Source of the DNA: Crambe crambe
Taxonomy: Eukaryota; Porifera; Demospongiae; Poecilosclerida; Crambeidae
Assembly: GCA_963924555.1 (NCBI GenBank)
Contig: OZ004588.1
Coordinates: 496,001 to 560,000 of the forward strand
Reading direction: 5' to 3'
DNA: 64,000 nt
Shown: positions 31,801-44,200 of the stretch, piece by piece
How positions within the stretch are numbered: the first letter of the stretch is position 1
Layout: the number at the start of each line of letters is the position of its first letter
Position numbers and translations under genes: made by a program
Notes under the pieces: generated by a model
Told to the model about the DNA's origin: nothing
Seen by the model: only the letters and a program-made list of their open reading frames with translations
Database searches by the model: none

Positions 31801-34800
31801 CAGGTTATTCTCCAGGGGGCTATAATTGGATTCTATAATTATATCAACCAAAAAATTACCCTGTAATTTTGCTAGCCATTTTAGATTATAGAACTAGAGG
31901 CTGCTTAATTTTTGAAATTTATTTCTTATGTATCTTATAATAGTAACTATCAGTCACATACTCTCACTATCCTCCCTCACCGTCACCTGCCAATCAACTG
32001 GCATTCCTCCAACTTTCATCACGTGGTACAGGAATGGGCGGAGCATTGACATTGACGGAAACAACTATAAACAAACCAAACAAGTGACAAATCCTCGCAC
32101 ATCACACTACAACAATACACTGCTGATCAGTGGTGTTCCTCTGAGGGATATGATTGGACGATATTATTGCCACATACTTCTTAATAAAACAAGTGGAAGG
32201 AGCAGTTCATCTATAGCTATCTCTGTTCAAGGTGAGAGTGCTACAGGGATGGGTGTAGTCATAACAACATACAAATACTTTGAACTTTAGCACTACAAAT
32301 CGGAACTACGGGACACACTTCAAATCTGTTGATTGGCAGTCGACTTGGACTCAATTGTTCGAATGTCATTGAGGTGGAGTATCTGGAGTGGTATCGTGCC
32401 AGTTTAAACCTCACTAGGTCATATGAAGGTTTTTCTTCCATCACTCATTTTGTGTCGACCGATGATCAAAACGTGCAGTTTAGGTGTTTGGGAATGACCC
32501 CAGGAGGCCATATTGTGGATAATAACATAACACTCTCTGTCAGAGGTAAATGTTCATCATGCATCAGCTAGTTACGTACATGCATGCCAGTTGTGCAGGG
32601 TTTTGTCTGGGAATTGACATTGGAAAAAAGTGGTAATTCACACAGGAGTGGGTGAGGGAGAAGGGGCAGTGATAAGAACTATTTGCAGTGTTCTGGATGG
32701 AAGATTAGACTTATAGAGGGATATTCAAAGGTGTTCTTGATTTACAACATATACAGTACCGGATGCTTGGGGTACTTCAGTCATCAATGCTAACTCAACG
32801 GGAGGTGCTCGGAATGGATCAGGATATACCTTGCTGTGTAACTTGAACGTCATTGCTGGCATGACACTCCCCCCTACCATGAAGTGGGTGGGGCCTGATG
32901 GGACTGTGGTGAGGAGTGATGGTAACAGAACTGTGGTGGGCATTGTGAGGACCCAAGGGACTGTCTCCACCATCTCACTCTCCTTCAACCCCGTCCTCAT
33001 CACAGATGCAGGGATGTACATTTGCAGGGCAGCTGTCACTCTCCCACAGTCTTTTTACCAACCGAGGAATCTAATGACTTCATTTAATATGCCAGTAGCA
33101 AGTGAGCACATAGATAATAGGTCATGTGACATCATGTGACATGCTTTAATTGACAGAGAGTCTTCAGGTTTCCATAGTAGCAGAGTCACTTCCATCTTCC
33201 TCCCCTTTGTACTACGTGGGGATTCCTCTCACCCTCACTTGTGCAGCTCGAGGAGGTTCATCTTCTTCAAGTGTCCAATATAAGTGGACCTCCTCCTGCA
33301 CTGGAAACTGCTTCCTCAAGGAAAGAGATGTAAATTCGAAAAATATTTCCACCAATTCTCTCCAGCTGAGTGACAGTGGTGTGTACACCTGCACCGTCTG
33401 TGATGACAGATCAGACTGTGAAAACTCCACCATTGCCATCACTGTATCAGTCATTGGTAAGAAAAATCAATGTGAGAGACTGTTACACACTGTTAGTAAT
33501 CCTTTGACTGTGAGCAATCTATATGCTTAGCTAGCTGGCTACTGTCAGACATTATGGTGACTGATTAATATGAACTGTAATAGACATAAAGGTGTCGATA
33601 TCCATCTCCTACACACCTCCTGATCAGTACCCTGACTACTCCCCTCCCAACTATCGTGCTGCCTCTTCAGTCCATCTGACCTGTGTGGTCTCTGGTGCTG
33701 CTGGCTCTGTGGCTTACCGCTGGTCCTCCACCTGTAGAGGGTGTTTTGCCTCCAAGTCTTCTTCCAGTGTTGTCTCTGAGAACCTGCTGAGGTCTCGTGA
33801 TGCTGGAGTGCATACTTGCACAGTCACAGACAGTCTAGGAAATAAAGCCAATGCCTCCACACGGATGAACATTCATGGTATGCTGAAATAAGCCATTGAT
33901 TTCGATATCTGTACAGGGTAACCATGGTAGCTGCTTTATGTATCTTAGACTCCATCTAGCATCATTATGCTTTGATTGTCTCTTGTTGTTTTACAGGCAT
34001 TGGAATTTACGTATTTCATTACAAGACTGGACATGCTCTGGGACCCAACCCCAACAACACTTTTGCTGTGGTTGACACTGGCAGCAGTAACTATAACAAC
34101 CAAAGACTAGGATTCTACTGTTGCTCCGGTTCTATTTCATCCTCCATTGGTTCTTTTATACGACCCTCAGGGGATGTGATCTTAAACAATAGGGACTTTG
34201 AAGTGTTTAGATACGGCAATGGAAGTGCTTTTGCAGGTTGTATGAGAGTCACCATTAACAGACCATGGTTCAAATCCTACAGTTTTTCTGAGAATGGAGT
34301 GTACAGGTGCAGACTGCCAAATAGTAGAGGTAGACTTCGTGAGGCAATGATCGGACTCTATAACACCAGGCCTAGAGGTATAGTACTTGGCAGGTCTAGA
34401 TGTGAGGCCTAGGGGCCTAGGGTATTAGTGGTAGGCAGGCATAGAGGTATTAGTACCTACGTAACTAATCATGCTATAGCAAGCTAAATTGAAATTTGAA
34501 AATCTTATCCCATTAAATCTTTCACTCTCACTCAATGATTCCTATTAATGCTAACAGGTTACAGTCGATTTAATCGTGTCCGATCAACAGAAGGTCTGAC
34601 TCTCACATGTGCTTCTTACAGTGAAGTTCCAACTGGAATTGTCTTCTACAAAAACAATACAAGGATCAGTGTTGATGGATTCATGTACAGTGTGTCCCAG
34701 AGAGTAACAAACTTTGCCACCACCTCTTATGAAACAACATTGTTGATCAGAGGTGACCCAGTAAGAGATATAATTGGGAGATATTCTTGTGGCTTAACTG

Positions 34801-36596
34801 GAGGACGCAGAAATCATATTACAATTCAAGGTAAGTTATAACTATAATAATGAACACATGCATCAAGTAGAATGGTCCCCTGTTCAATGAAATAATTGAA
34901 AATCTGGATTTGTATTTTCAATTGGGATGTAACAATATTCACAGCAAAAAGCCTATGAATTTTATTCATTCAAATAATTGAGGTGTTTGGGTTTCTGGGT
35001 CTAGTGATGTTGTACTAGATGTTCTTCATCAGATTTTCTCTTTCTTCTTCTTCTTCTCCTTCCTCCTTCCTTTTCAATTGTGCTTACAGGACTACAGGTT
35101 CGTACCTCCAGAAGAGTGTCATCGTGGAGAATAGGAAGCTACCTGCAAAGTATAAGCACAACTAATCTTGAGATCGGCTGGCGAATTGAACTCACCTGCT
35201 CCAGTGACTTTGATATCACAAGCGTGGACTGGTATCGGGGGTTTAATAGGATACAGAGGTCAAATTCAAGCCAATCTACTCTCGTCCGTCAATCAATAAC
35301 AACAGATGACCATGGCTCAGTCTACAGATGCTTTGTAAGAAGTCCATATGCAATTCAGTACGAGAATATAAGACTCTCTGTCAGAGGTATATGTTTGTAA
35401 ATGTAGAATATGGAGTACTCTATTCTGTGGAATCTCTAGAGATTATCCTATGCCATGTTAATGTAGGTGCATGTATTAGCTATGATAATGATCTGTTTTG
35501 TTGTTGTTGTTTTTTTGGTGGTGCCCACTTTCTACTGGGCACTATGATTCTGTTCTTATTGTTTTATGCGTGTTCATGCAGTTCCCTCCAGTTGGGGCTC
35601 AATTAGCAGTTCACAGAGAGGAAATGCTCTCCATGGTGTACAGTTCACAATCCAATGTACTGTAAATGCCAACAGTGGAATCAGACTTCGCCCACTGATG
35701 GAGTGGGTGGGGCCTGATGGAAGTGTGGTGGAAAGTGAGGAGAACAGGACTATGGTGGAATTAAGAAAAAGTGGTCTTCATAGGTATACCCTGTCTCTCT
35801 CTTTCAATCCGGCCCTCTCTTCTGATGGAGGGAGGTACACATGCAGGGCTAACCTTTCAGTTCCTTGGATGGATGTCCAACCACGACTGCTACAAAGTTC
35901 CTACGATTTGACTGTTAACAGTGAGTGAAAACTTGCATGTGGGGTGCTATTGGGAGATGGCAATAGTTACAGAGTGATCTGGTTAGACAGGTCTGAGTAG
36001 TCATGATAACCACAGTTATCATATTCTCTTTAGCTCGAGCTTCGTTTCAACTGAGAGTGTACCCGGTACCACAGTGCACCAACTCTTATGTAAGTCTATC
36101 TTAGCTACTTATCTCCATAGAAATGATGTAGCCTAATTTACCTTGTTACCACACTACCATATATGCAATCCCTTTGACTGCAGTACTGGATGTAGCTAGC
36201 AGTGACTGTAGTGATCCAATGCTGCATGTAGCTATAGATAGCTATGTAGCTCATGACTAACTATTGATGATTGACTGTGCTGTATAGGGACTGCGCTTGG
36301 ATAGTGTTATCAGGAGCGAAGTGAGCCGTGTAGTGGCACAACGCTGCAGATGTAGCTTCATTAGCAATCAAATTGACAACGCAGAGTTGAGGTGCCAGAT
36401 CTCCAAAAATTCAGTCATCTTTCGTGCTGCTGTGAATGGGCACAACAACATGAATGCAAGTCAGATAGTGGAGCATATTGAGAACTGGCACACAACTCAG
36501 GGAAGTTTCGTTGATAATGAAGGCTACCGCCTGAATCTTGACAAGGACTGTCCAGTTGCGATAAAGTCACTGCGTGATGAGGAAGAATGTACCTAA
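25035..36596 (+). CDS. Gene 2: intact secreted multi-Ig/EGF/SRCR protein
   Basis: 28 predicted exons summing to 6927 nt (about 2308 aa), frame open throughout. Order: signal peptide; Ig; Ig; five EGF; A-B-C-D-E; A-B-SRCR-C-D-E; A'-A-B-C-D-E; linker; C-terminal domain. All inner domain borders are phase 1 except the split inside SRCR (phase 2) and the last intron (phase 0). No transmembrane or GPI-like tail is visible, so a secreted, matrix or plasma-type protein is inferred. It is the best template for reading damaged gene 1, to which it is highly similar along its length. No named gene is recognised. The domain mix (Ig, EGF, SRCR) is typical of animal adhesion and innate recognition proteins, but ligand and role are unknown. 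Confidence 0.85.
25951..27126 (+). CDS. Gene 2 five EGF-like exons
   Basis: 25951-26073, 26481-26603, 26655-26771, 26827-26949, 27004-27126; each one domain, phase 1-1, with the core C-T/M-N-T-P/T-G-S-F-T-C and GDG..C. Exons 2-5 begin D-I/V-D/N-E-C, a calcium-binding EGF start. Exon 26481-26603 is absent from gene 1. The last exon keeps the donor GGTAAGG that gene 1 has lost. Confidence 0.85.
27777..29858 (+). CDS. Gene 2 Ig module 1 (A-B-C-D-E)
   Basis: A 27777-28070, B 28147-28530, C 28710-28982, D 29097-29363, E 29532-29858. Same sizes as the gene 1 module. Introns are short (about 60-180 bp). Conserved Ig Cys/Trp signatures are present in A (SWSSTC, VHTCTV), C (ISWYRN, FHCQI), D (LSCYS, YRCLV) and E (IEWVGP, YTCRA); B lacks the usual Trp and has a Y-C-C-S strand instead. 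Confidence 0.85.
29915..33101 (+). CDS. Gene 2 Ig module 2 (A-B-SRCR-C-D-E)
   Basis: A 29915-30208, B 30268-30627, SRCR 30842-31028 and 31455-31621, C 31944-32231, D 32291-32545, E 32757-33101. Here D (LGLNCS ... QFRCLG) and E (LLCNLN ... MKWVGPDG ... MYICRA) are complete, while gene 1 has only the first residues of D. As in gene 1, B ends at a weak GTGGCT donor with a stop close behind. Confidence 0.85.
30842..31621 (+). CDS. Gene 2 SRCR domain (two exons)
   Basis: Six-Cys group A pattern as in gene 1 ([38 protein letters not shown]). The intron between halves (31029-31454) contains an internal duplication: GAGCCTCCAACCATACTGAT at about 31051 and again at 31243, absent from gene 1. Confidence 0.9.
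33157..35920 (+). CDS. Gene 2 Ig module 3 (A'-A-B-C-D-E)
   Basis: A' 33157-33456 (variant A with [10 protein letters not shown] ... VYTCTVC), A 33584-33877, B 33997-34377, C 34558-34830, D 35090-35386, E 35582-35920. The D exon has 14 more residues than in gene 1 ([13 protein letters not shown] region), which supports deletion in gene 1. All phase 1-1. Confidence 0.85.
36034..36596 (+). CDS. Gene 2 linker and C-terminal domain
   Basis: Linker 36034-36089 and terminal exon 36288-36596 with stop TAA. Same unidentified domain as in genes 1 and 3 (QRCRCSF ... LRCQ ... VIFRAAVNG ... HIENW ... [10 protein letters not shown] ... EECT). No hydrophobic tail. Confidence 0.75.
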
Positions 36597-36714
36597 AGCA
36601 GCTATAATGAAGTTACTGAACAATATTTTAGAAAACGATACTAACTAGTAACTAGATTATTATCTAGTTATATAATTATCCTGTTGCCTTTGGTAGATCG
36701 ATTATGTGACATGT

Positions 36715-36720
36715 AATAAA
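36715..36720 (+). promoter_or_regulatory. Polyadenylation signal, gene 2
   Basis: AATAAA 119 bp after the stop codon, the only canonical signal close by. Use is inferred from position. Confidence 0.45.
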
Positions 36721-36729
36721 AACCAAAAA

Positions 36730-38100
36730 ATTGGCCCCCCAATTGGTCTTGAATAATAATTATTATAGAATACTATTATTAACGCAATGACTGAAATTTG
36801 AGATGACCAGCATCAAAAATGATCCAGAATTGCTTAGCAAAAAAAAAATCGATTATTAGCTATTAATGATTTCTACTGTAGTAACATATAGGGCTAGGGC
36901 TATAGGGCTCAATAAATTATGCTTGAGTTTCTCCCCAAATGTGCCGGCTCCTACTATGTCACTCCATCATTGTACATTTTAGTTGCAGTTCTACAAATCT
37001 TTGATGTGAAACCTGGTCCAATTGGTCCCAAGTTGATGATGGGACCTGGTCCCATTAATTTTATCCCAAGTTGATGCCTGGTCCCGTTGGTCCCAAGTTG
37101 ATGTTGGGACCTGGTCCCATTGGTCCCAAGTCGATTTTTATTATGCAGGGTCAGAGTTGAAACACATCAAGCCAGAAGCAAACAATATGCAGGGTCGGAG
37201 TTGAAGAAGCTTATTTTTCATTATGCCGGGCACTCAAGCCAGAAGCAAATAGCTAATCCTTCAAGCCAAAGAGTGAATTAGAATTTATTAGCTATGTAGG
37301 GTCAGAGTTGGAATACGTCAAGCCAGAACCAAATATTTTTTGTTACGCTAGTGAAGCAAATAAATATTACATATGCAAGGCCGGAACTAGGGAGCTAGAG
37401 TTAGGGCTAGGGCTAGGGCTAGTTGGAATACATCATGTAAGAATAACATTATTAATTAATTACTGTGCAGGGACTAGCTGTATACACACTTGAACCACCA
37501 GTCCATTTCCATTATTCATAATTATGCATGACCAAATACAGCTCTGGATGGTGTGATGATAATCATAGGAATTTGTGATAAAACAGACTGCACTGTTGAT
37601 GATAGTAGCTAGGGTATGTGCATGTGGGTATTATGAGACACTTAACTATTTTTTCTTGAGAACAATCACCCTATTGATCTAAAACTTTATAGTGCATGAG
37701 ATTAGACAAAGCAAGTAGTTGTGTAAAATATATTTGAAGTTGACTGAACCCACATTTGACAGCCACAAGAGTGCACACAACAAAATGAGGTAACATGGGA
37801 CAGATATCTAGGACAAGCAATTTAAAGGGTTTGAGAGTTTATATATCACATAGTACACATCTGGAACATGTTTTTTTACTTTTATAGTTGTACATTTTAC
37901 CATTGGTTACAGCCATCACAACATATCCAAAAACCCCATCATCTGGATATATAGGTGTGCACTATTTTGAAGTAAGGTGTGTACACAGCTATTAGCTCAA
38001 GTAGCTGCATTTATAGCTAGTATGATCAACACTCTTCCATACATCCTTACAGAGCTTGTCTGATAAATTACTGGCGAGGCCGCGCCGAGGAGCCATTTCA
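36730..38100. other. Spacer between genes 2 and 3 with short repeats
   Basis: No ORF of value. 37010-37140 holds tandem GGTCCCAAGTTGATG/GGACCTGGTCCCATT units; 37146-37400 holds dispersed CAGGGTCAGAGTTG..AAGCCAGAAGCAAA units and a GGGCTA run at 37402-37421. A degraded transposon end (GGTATGTGCATGTGGGTATTATGAG-like) is at about 37617-37645. Confidence 0.6.
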
Positions 38101-38103
38101 AAT

Positions 38104-38121
38104 TACTGAGCATGCTCAGTA
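38104..38121. promoter_or_regulatory. 18-bp perfect palindrome upstream of gene 3
   Basis: TACTGAGCATGCTCAGTA is exactly self-complementary and lies about 150 bp before the gene 3 start, in the expected promoter region. It could bind a dimeric factor; no family is assigned. Confidence 0.35.
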
Positions 38122-38268
38122 CTACAGTAGTGAATGAACTTTGAACCATAAACCACATGGTAATTGCGCAGCTGCAGAATTGTTACTTTATAATTTAGGA
38201 CGAACTTGCAGAGTAACTTTCATTAAAGTGCCTACAGCTAACCAGCTACTTCCAAGTGGAGAAAAAAA

Positions 38269-41200
38269 ATGTTTCTGAAAGAAAGCAGTGTCTATGTGCT
38301 GGCTGCAATACTGTTTTGGATGACAAGCAATTGTGGTAAAATTTATGCATGCATGGGTTCAGTTAGCTAGCTAGCTAGCTAGACGATAATTATTAGCTAT
38401 TACAAGCTTAAGTTGACAATTAGCTAGCTAGCTATATCCACAGAGCTATAATAAGGCCACTATTTATAGAATCCTAGTTTCCTGTCCAAGAAAATATCCA
38501 CAAGTGCTGCGGGCGGGCGGTTATTATAATTATTCTATTACTGCTTCGTTGTTTGTCTCAAGGGTCCTGTCTTCATCATTCACTAGTCTCGCGGCCCACG
38601 AGACTAGTCATTCACCACGGGCTTTCCCAAAAAGAGCTGCATGTGAAGCCAAATGTGCGCGCTCTACTGCGCGCATGAGCAATGGCAGGCGCTATAGGCA
38701 GTACACCGATTTGCAGGTCGGTTGTCACAAAAAAAGGTCGTCAATTTACACGCATGCGTGTTGAATTCTATTGGTTTTGAATTGAGATGAACACGCATGC
38801 GTGAAATTTGACGACCCTTTTTTGTGACAACCGACCTGCAAATCGGTGTAATAATTTTTGATGCGGTGACATTTTCAATACGCGGGCGGTGGACAGGAAA
38901 CAATGATTCTATTAATAGTGGCCTAAAATGATTTTCTTATTGGTCCATGAGGAACACTAGGCTAATGACTATTATACTCTGTATGGCAGCTCAATAAAAT
39001 TAACACATTGTCATTTTTGTACTCATCTGAGATCATGAGCTCATCAGTGGTGGATCCAGGATTTTCAGAAAGGGGGGGCAAATAGATGCAAAATATCTGT
39101 GCACTTGCGCACGAAAATTTTTTTTACCCAGCTTTGGCCCTTTTTAGGGAAACTGAGCCCACTTGATTATTAACCAGTCTGCAGCTAACTTGCAAACTGT
39201 CATGCACCACTGTAATTCTTGTGCCTGAAATGCCCACTCCTAGATCCACCACTGCTCATGTAAATATAGATGCAGTGAAAAGTAAAGATGAAGACACTAT
39301 TGTGATTAAGATAGTGCCTAGCTACACTCCACCCTTTTCCTTCTCACTTGGTCCTCCATTCTACCGTGCTGCCAGTTCCCTCTCCCTATCCTGTGAGGTG
39401 GAAGGAGTGGAGGATGATGCCGGTCTCATTTACCAGTGGTCTTCCACCTGCTCCGGCAGCTGCTTTGTAAGGGGAGAGATCACTCAGACAGTCTCCACTC
39501 CTTACCTCCATTCTTATGACAGTGGCATCCACACATGTGTGGTCCACGACAGAACAGGCTGCAGTGGCAATGCTAGCATCACTATAGATGTAGTGGGTGA
39601 GTAATGAGCTAGTTAGACATGCAATGTTATACCTAAGCTATATCCAGCAAGCTTATCAGCATTGAAATTTCTGTAGAAATGTAGTAAGCCTATTACCACT
39701 AATTCAGAATTCACAAGAAATTGATACATCATGCAGTATGCTAGTACTACTGTCCATTGCAGGTTAGTTGTCAGGAAGGTTTGGGGAATAGGTGGATACA
39801 GTTTGTCCTATGGTTTACACAACTGCATGGATTGTATAGGACATGAAAGGATCGGGTTTCTTAGGTCCTTGTAAGCCACTACCTATTTCTCATTCCTTAC
39901 TGACAACCATCCTGAAATCTACAGTACACATGTAGTGCATGGTTAGAGTATACATTGCTAACTAAACAGCATTTCATGGAATAGATGGTGTGATGTAACC
40001 ACCATAATAGCTAATATGAATTCCATGAATGCATGCAGGTGCTGGCATTTATGTGGTGGACTCTAACAATGGTGGCCAAGTTCTTTCCAACAACAGCGTC
40101 ATTATCACTAACCCTTCAAACTACATCCCGGAATTCCGCTGTTTGTCTGGGTCCACCACTCCCAACGTTGGGAACCTGGTTGATCCACTCGGAAATGACA
40201 TCACTGACTCATTTTCGGATTCTCTGTTCATCACTCGAGGTGGTTTATATGATCCAGGGTCGCTCCATGTACGCATGATTCCTCAGAGACCATTGCAGAA
40301 GGCTGATGCTGGAGTCTACACTTATCGCACTCCAGACGAAAGTGGTAACATGGTGGATTTCAACTTTGGAATCTATCTCAGCTCCAATGAAACAAGTATG
40401 ACTTGATCTCATGAATATATACAGAAAATAATAGACACACTTGGGACCCATTTTTTTTGTAGAGAGATTGAGGTTATGTATTAAGTGTATATACAAAGGT
40501 ACATTTAGATCGTTCTGTCTCGATTTTTTGAAGAGATTTTGGGATACTCTGTATAATGGACACACTTGGGACCTATCCTTTTGTCCTTTGTAGAGAGGTT
40601 ATCTTCTTTTGGAGGTCATTTCATGTAGGTAGAGACAATAGTACTTGTTGAGAAGTTTGTCCTCTTTCAGAGTGTCCTTTATCAGTGGTTCCACATAATT
40701 GTAGCTACACTTTTAGCCATCTCATGATCACAGGTCCTCCTCCTCCTGTCGTTGCCAGCATGGAGCACTCACCTCTTACAACTCCATTCACTATCTCATG
40801 CCTGACTCATGACTCTCCTCCTATGAAGATCATCTGGAAGAAAGACGAGGAGGTGATCAACTTCACGAATAACTCCATTGACTACCAGCTCACTCAGACA
40901 CTCGTCAATCGTACCTCTTCCACTTACAACAACACCCTTACCATCAACGGCACCATTGAAGATGTGATTGGAGAGTACAGCTGTGCTGTAGCCAACAGGT
41001 TGGGGACTTCAAACACACTCAGCAAATCAGTCAAAGGTGCTTATTTTTTGGATATAATGTGTGTAGTAATGTTAGCTGGCTATAGAGCTAAGTGTTATGA
41101 TTATGCTACATACACAATATATAGTACTTGATATATAGTAAGTGGCATTGAGTGGAAGCTAGGAGTTGCTTATTGTGCTTCAGTTTCATTGTAGCTAATG

Positions 41201-44200
41201 AGATGATTGGATTCCTGGTTATGTTTATCCACCCAGCTCTTCATCTGAGTGGCTATGAGTCTCCTGTGATTGTTGGTGTGTCCAGGGACATCGTCTGCAC
41301 CACTTTCCTAAATGTTACGAGGATGGAGTGGGTGCTGGAGGGTGCCAGCGGAGCCCCAGTGGAGGAACGAGATGACGGGGGACAGAGTCTCGTCCTCACG
41401 CTTAATCGCAGGACAATGGGACTCAACGGGGCTAGATTTAAATGCAGAGTCACCACTCAACACGGAAACTCGTTTCAAGAGACCATAGCACTTCGAGTCA
41501 AAGGTGGGAAACGTCTGGGAAAGTTGTCATAGCGGTGTCTATATTCAGCTATGTATTAGCTAGCTACTCAGTATGAGTATATAATGTGCTTTGATTGCAG
41601 AATTAATATTCACAGGTGCAAACCTTTTCTAGGCCTTAAGTCTACATACAAACACAGATAAGGCATTAAGCTCTTTTTTCTTCCTATCTACTCATCTACT
41701 CACCACTCATTGAGTGTCTAGTATAGTGTCTTAAGTCGCACTATAGTGTCTCTTGAGTCACACCATCTGTCTTGAGTCACAGTATCTAGTGTCTCATCAG
41801 CACAAGTACAACAATGCAAAGGTGTACCATAAATTGGGAAATTTTCGTTAGATAATAATTCATGTCATGTTAATTGTTATAGCTTTTATACTATTTTGTA
41901 TAAGGTAATTAATTTTCATGTATCTTTGTTGAAATTGTCCCATGTATGTCATGTGATATCCATGTATGTCATGTCAGACACGTGCATGATATCCATGGCG
42001 CATACATGTCATGTGACATCCATGCATGTGTGTCATATGACATGTCATAGGCAGAAATTGAATATTTTCTCATTCATCTTTATTACTTCCATGCATAGAG
42101 TTGGATCATATATTGGAAATTGATGCTCCTGTCAGCCCTCTTCTGGCTGGCAATACTTACTCCATCACATGTCAGGTGACATCAGACGTCCCCCCACTAG
42201 TGAAGTGGTTGGATCCAAATGGTAGTGAAATCACTGCCATGAAGGGAATGATCTCTGTGAAATATCAGGCATTCAAGCTCAATTCCACCTCCATCTCCCT
42301 CACCTTTGATCCTCTCACGGCTTCTCATGGAGGGAAATACGTGTGCATGTCACAGATCAATGCCACAATATTGGCACAGAAAAATCTCACTAAGGATATC
42401 ATCGTCCAAAGTAAGCTAGAAATGGTTAGAAATGGCTAGCAGAATTTGATTGAGAGATGCTTACTTAACTAGTAATGGTTAGTACTACACTGGAACCTTC
42501 GAGTAAAGGACACTTTGGGATCAGCCACTTCGTCCTTTGCAGAGATGTTGTCCTTTTCTCGGAGGTTAAAAATGTATATAATGCTATGGGAAAGGGGCCC
42601 AAAAGAGCATCCTTTTTGGAAGATTGTCCTTTTCTGGAGGGTCCTTTATCAAAATTCCACTGTACTCATCAAAATTGCCACAATTGGAAAGTATAATTGT
42701 AATACAGTAAAACTTTCAAAATTAATATTAATTGAACTTAAATTATATTCACAATGATGCTTTGAGTTATATAGGAGCTGATTACTGCAAAGTGATTCAA
42801 ATACAATCATGTCATGTTATCATTTGATTTTGCAGTTCCTCCTCCAACAGTATCAATCATCCGCACACCAAATATCAGCAGCCTCTACACTACCAACAGC
42901 ATGGAGATGGTTTGCATCACGGAGATTCACCTATCAGCTGATGTTCCCACGCACGTGAATACCACTTGGGTTAAAGCTTCTTCAAGAACTGCGCTGACTT
43001 CTAATGATCGTATGAATATCAGTTCCAAGTCTAAAGGCCTAGAGTCTCAGTTGACCGCTAGTTACAGTTCATTGTTGTCCTCTGATTCTGGGAGGTACAC
43101 ATGTTCCTCTAACATCATGCCAAATGCTTCTTCAAGATATGTTGTAGCCAGTGAGACGATTTCTGCCTCCACTTCATTCACTGCTGGTAATTCTAAGTAA
43201 TAATTCTTTTTAGAAAGACAAATTCTCCTTTTGAGCTATCATGCATAAAATGATGGTAGCTAATACTTACATTATGCTTCTTAGGTTTGAATGTATCAAT
43301 ATCCATCTCCTACACACCTCCTGATCAGTACCCTGACTACTCCCCTCCCAACTATCGTGCTGCCTCCTCAGTTCGTCTGCGCTGTGTGGTCTCTGGTGCT
43401 GCTGGCTCTGTCTCTTATCGCTGGTCCTCCACCTGCAGAAGCTGTTTTGCTTCTAGTTCCTCCTCCAGTTCAATATCAGAAAGCATGTTGAGGTCTCGTG
43501 ATGCTGGAGTGCATACTTGCACAGTCATTGATAACATTGGAAACAGAGGCAGTGCTTCAATACAAATGAATATTGTTGGTGAGTAGAACTGACCATCTTG
43601 CACAAAATGGTAGAAGTTGTTAGGCCTATACATGGTTTCAACAGATATATACCACAAAACTTCTTTTACTGTCACTTAACTACCATACAATTTTTATTCC
43701 TGTTTTGTTTACAATTTCATGTTCAATTTTCATGTTAATTTATTTTGGTTGTACTTGTTACAGATCAGCTTTTACACTATTTTGTATAAGGTAATTAATT
43801 TTTGGGGAGTTGTTGAACATGACTTGACCACAAAAATTAATCTGACACCCTGCCAATTTACGTATAATTATTGTATCCATGCTACAGGCATAGGAATTCA
43901 CATGACTACCTACAACACTGGCTATGGTCTTGGAAGTAATCCTGCAAACACTTTCGCTACTATCAGAACAGGATACAGTAGTAGCTCCATTGAGAGGTTG
44001 AGTCTGTATTGCTGTTCCAACTCTACTAGATCAAATGTTGGTTCCTTCAAATATCCTTCACAAGGATCAATTACAAGTGGTAGTAATGGCTTTCAAGTGA
44101 CGAGATACAGCAGTGGTAGCAGTTATGCAGGCTGTATGAAAGTGGCTATATATAGTACAAGGAGATCAAGTTATTATTATTATTCTTCATCAAGACGTTA

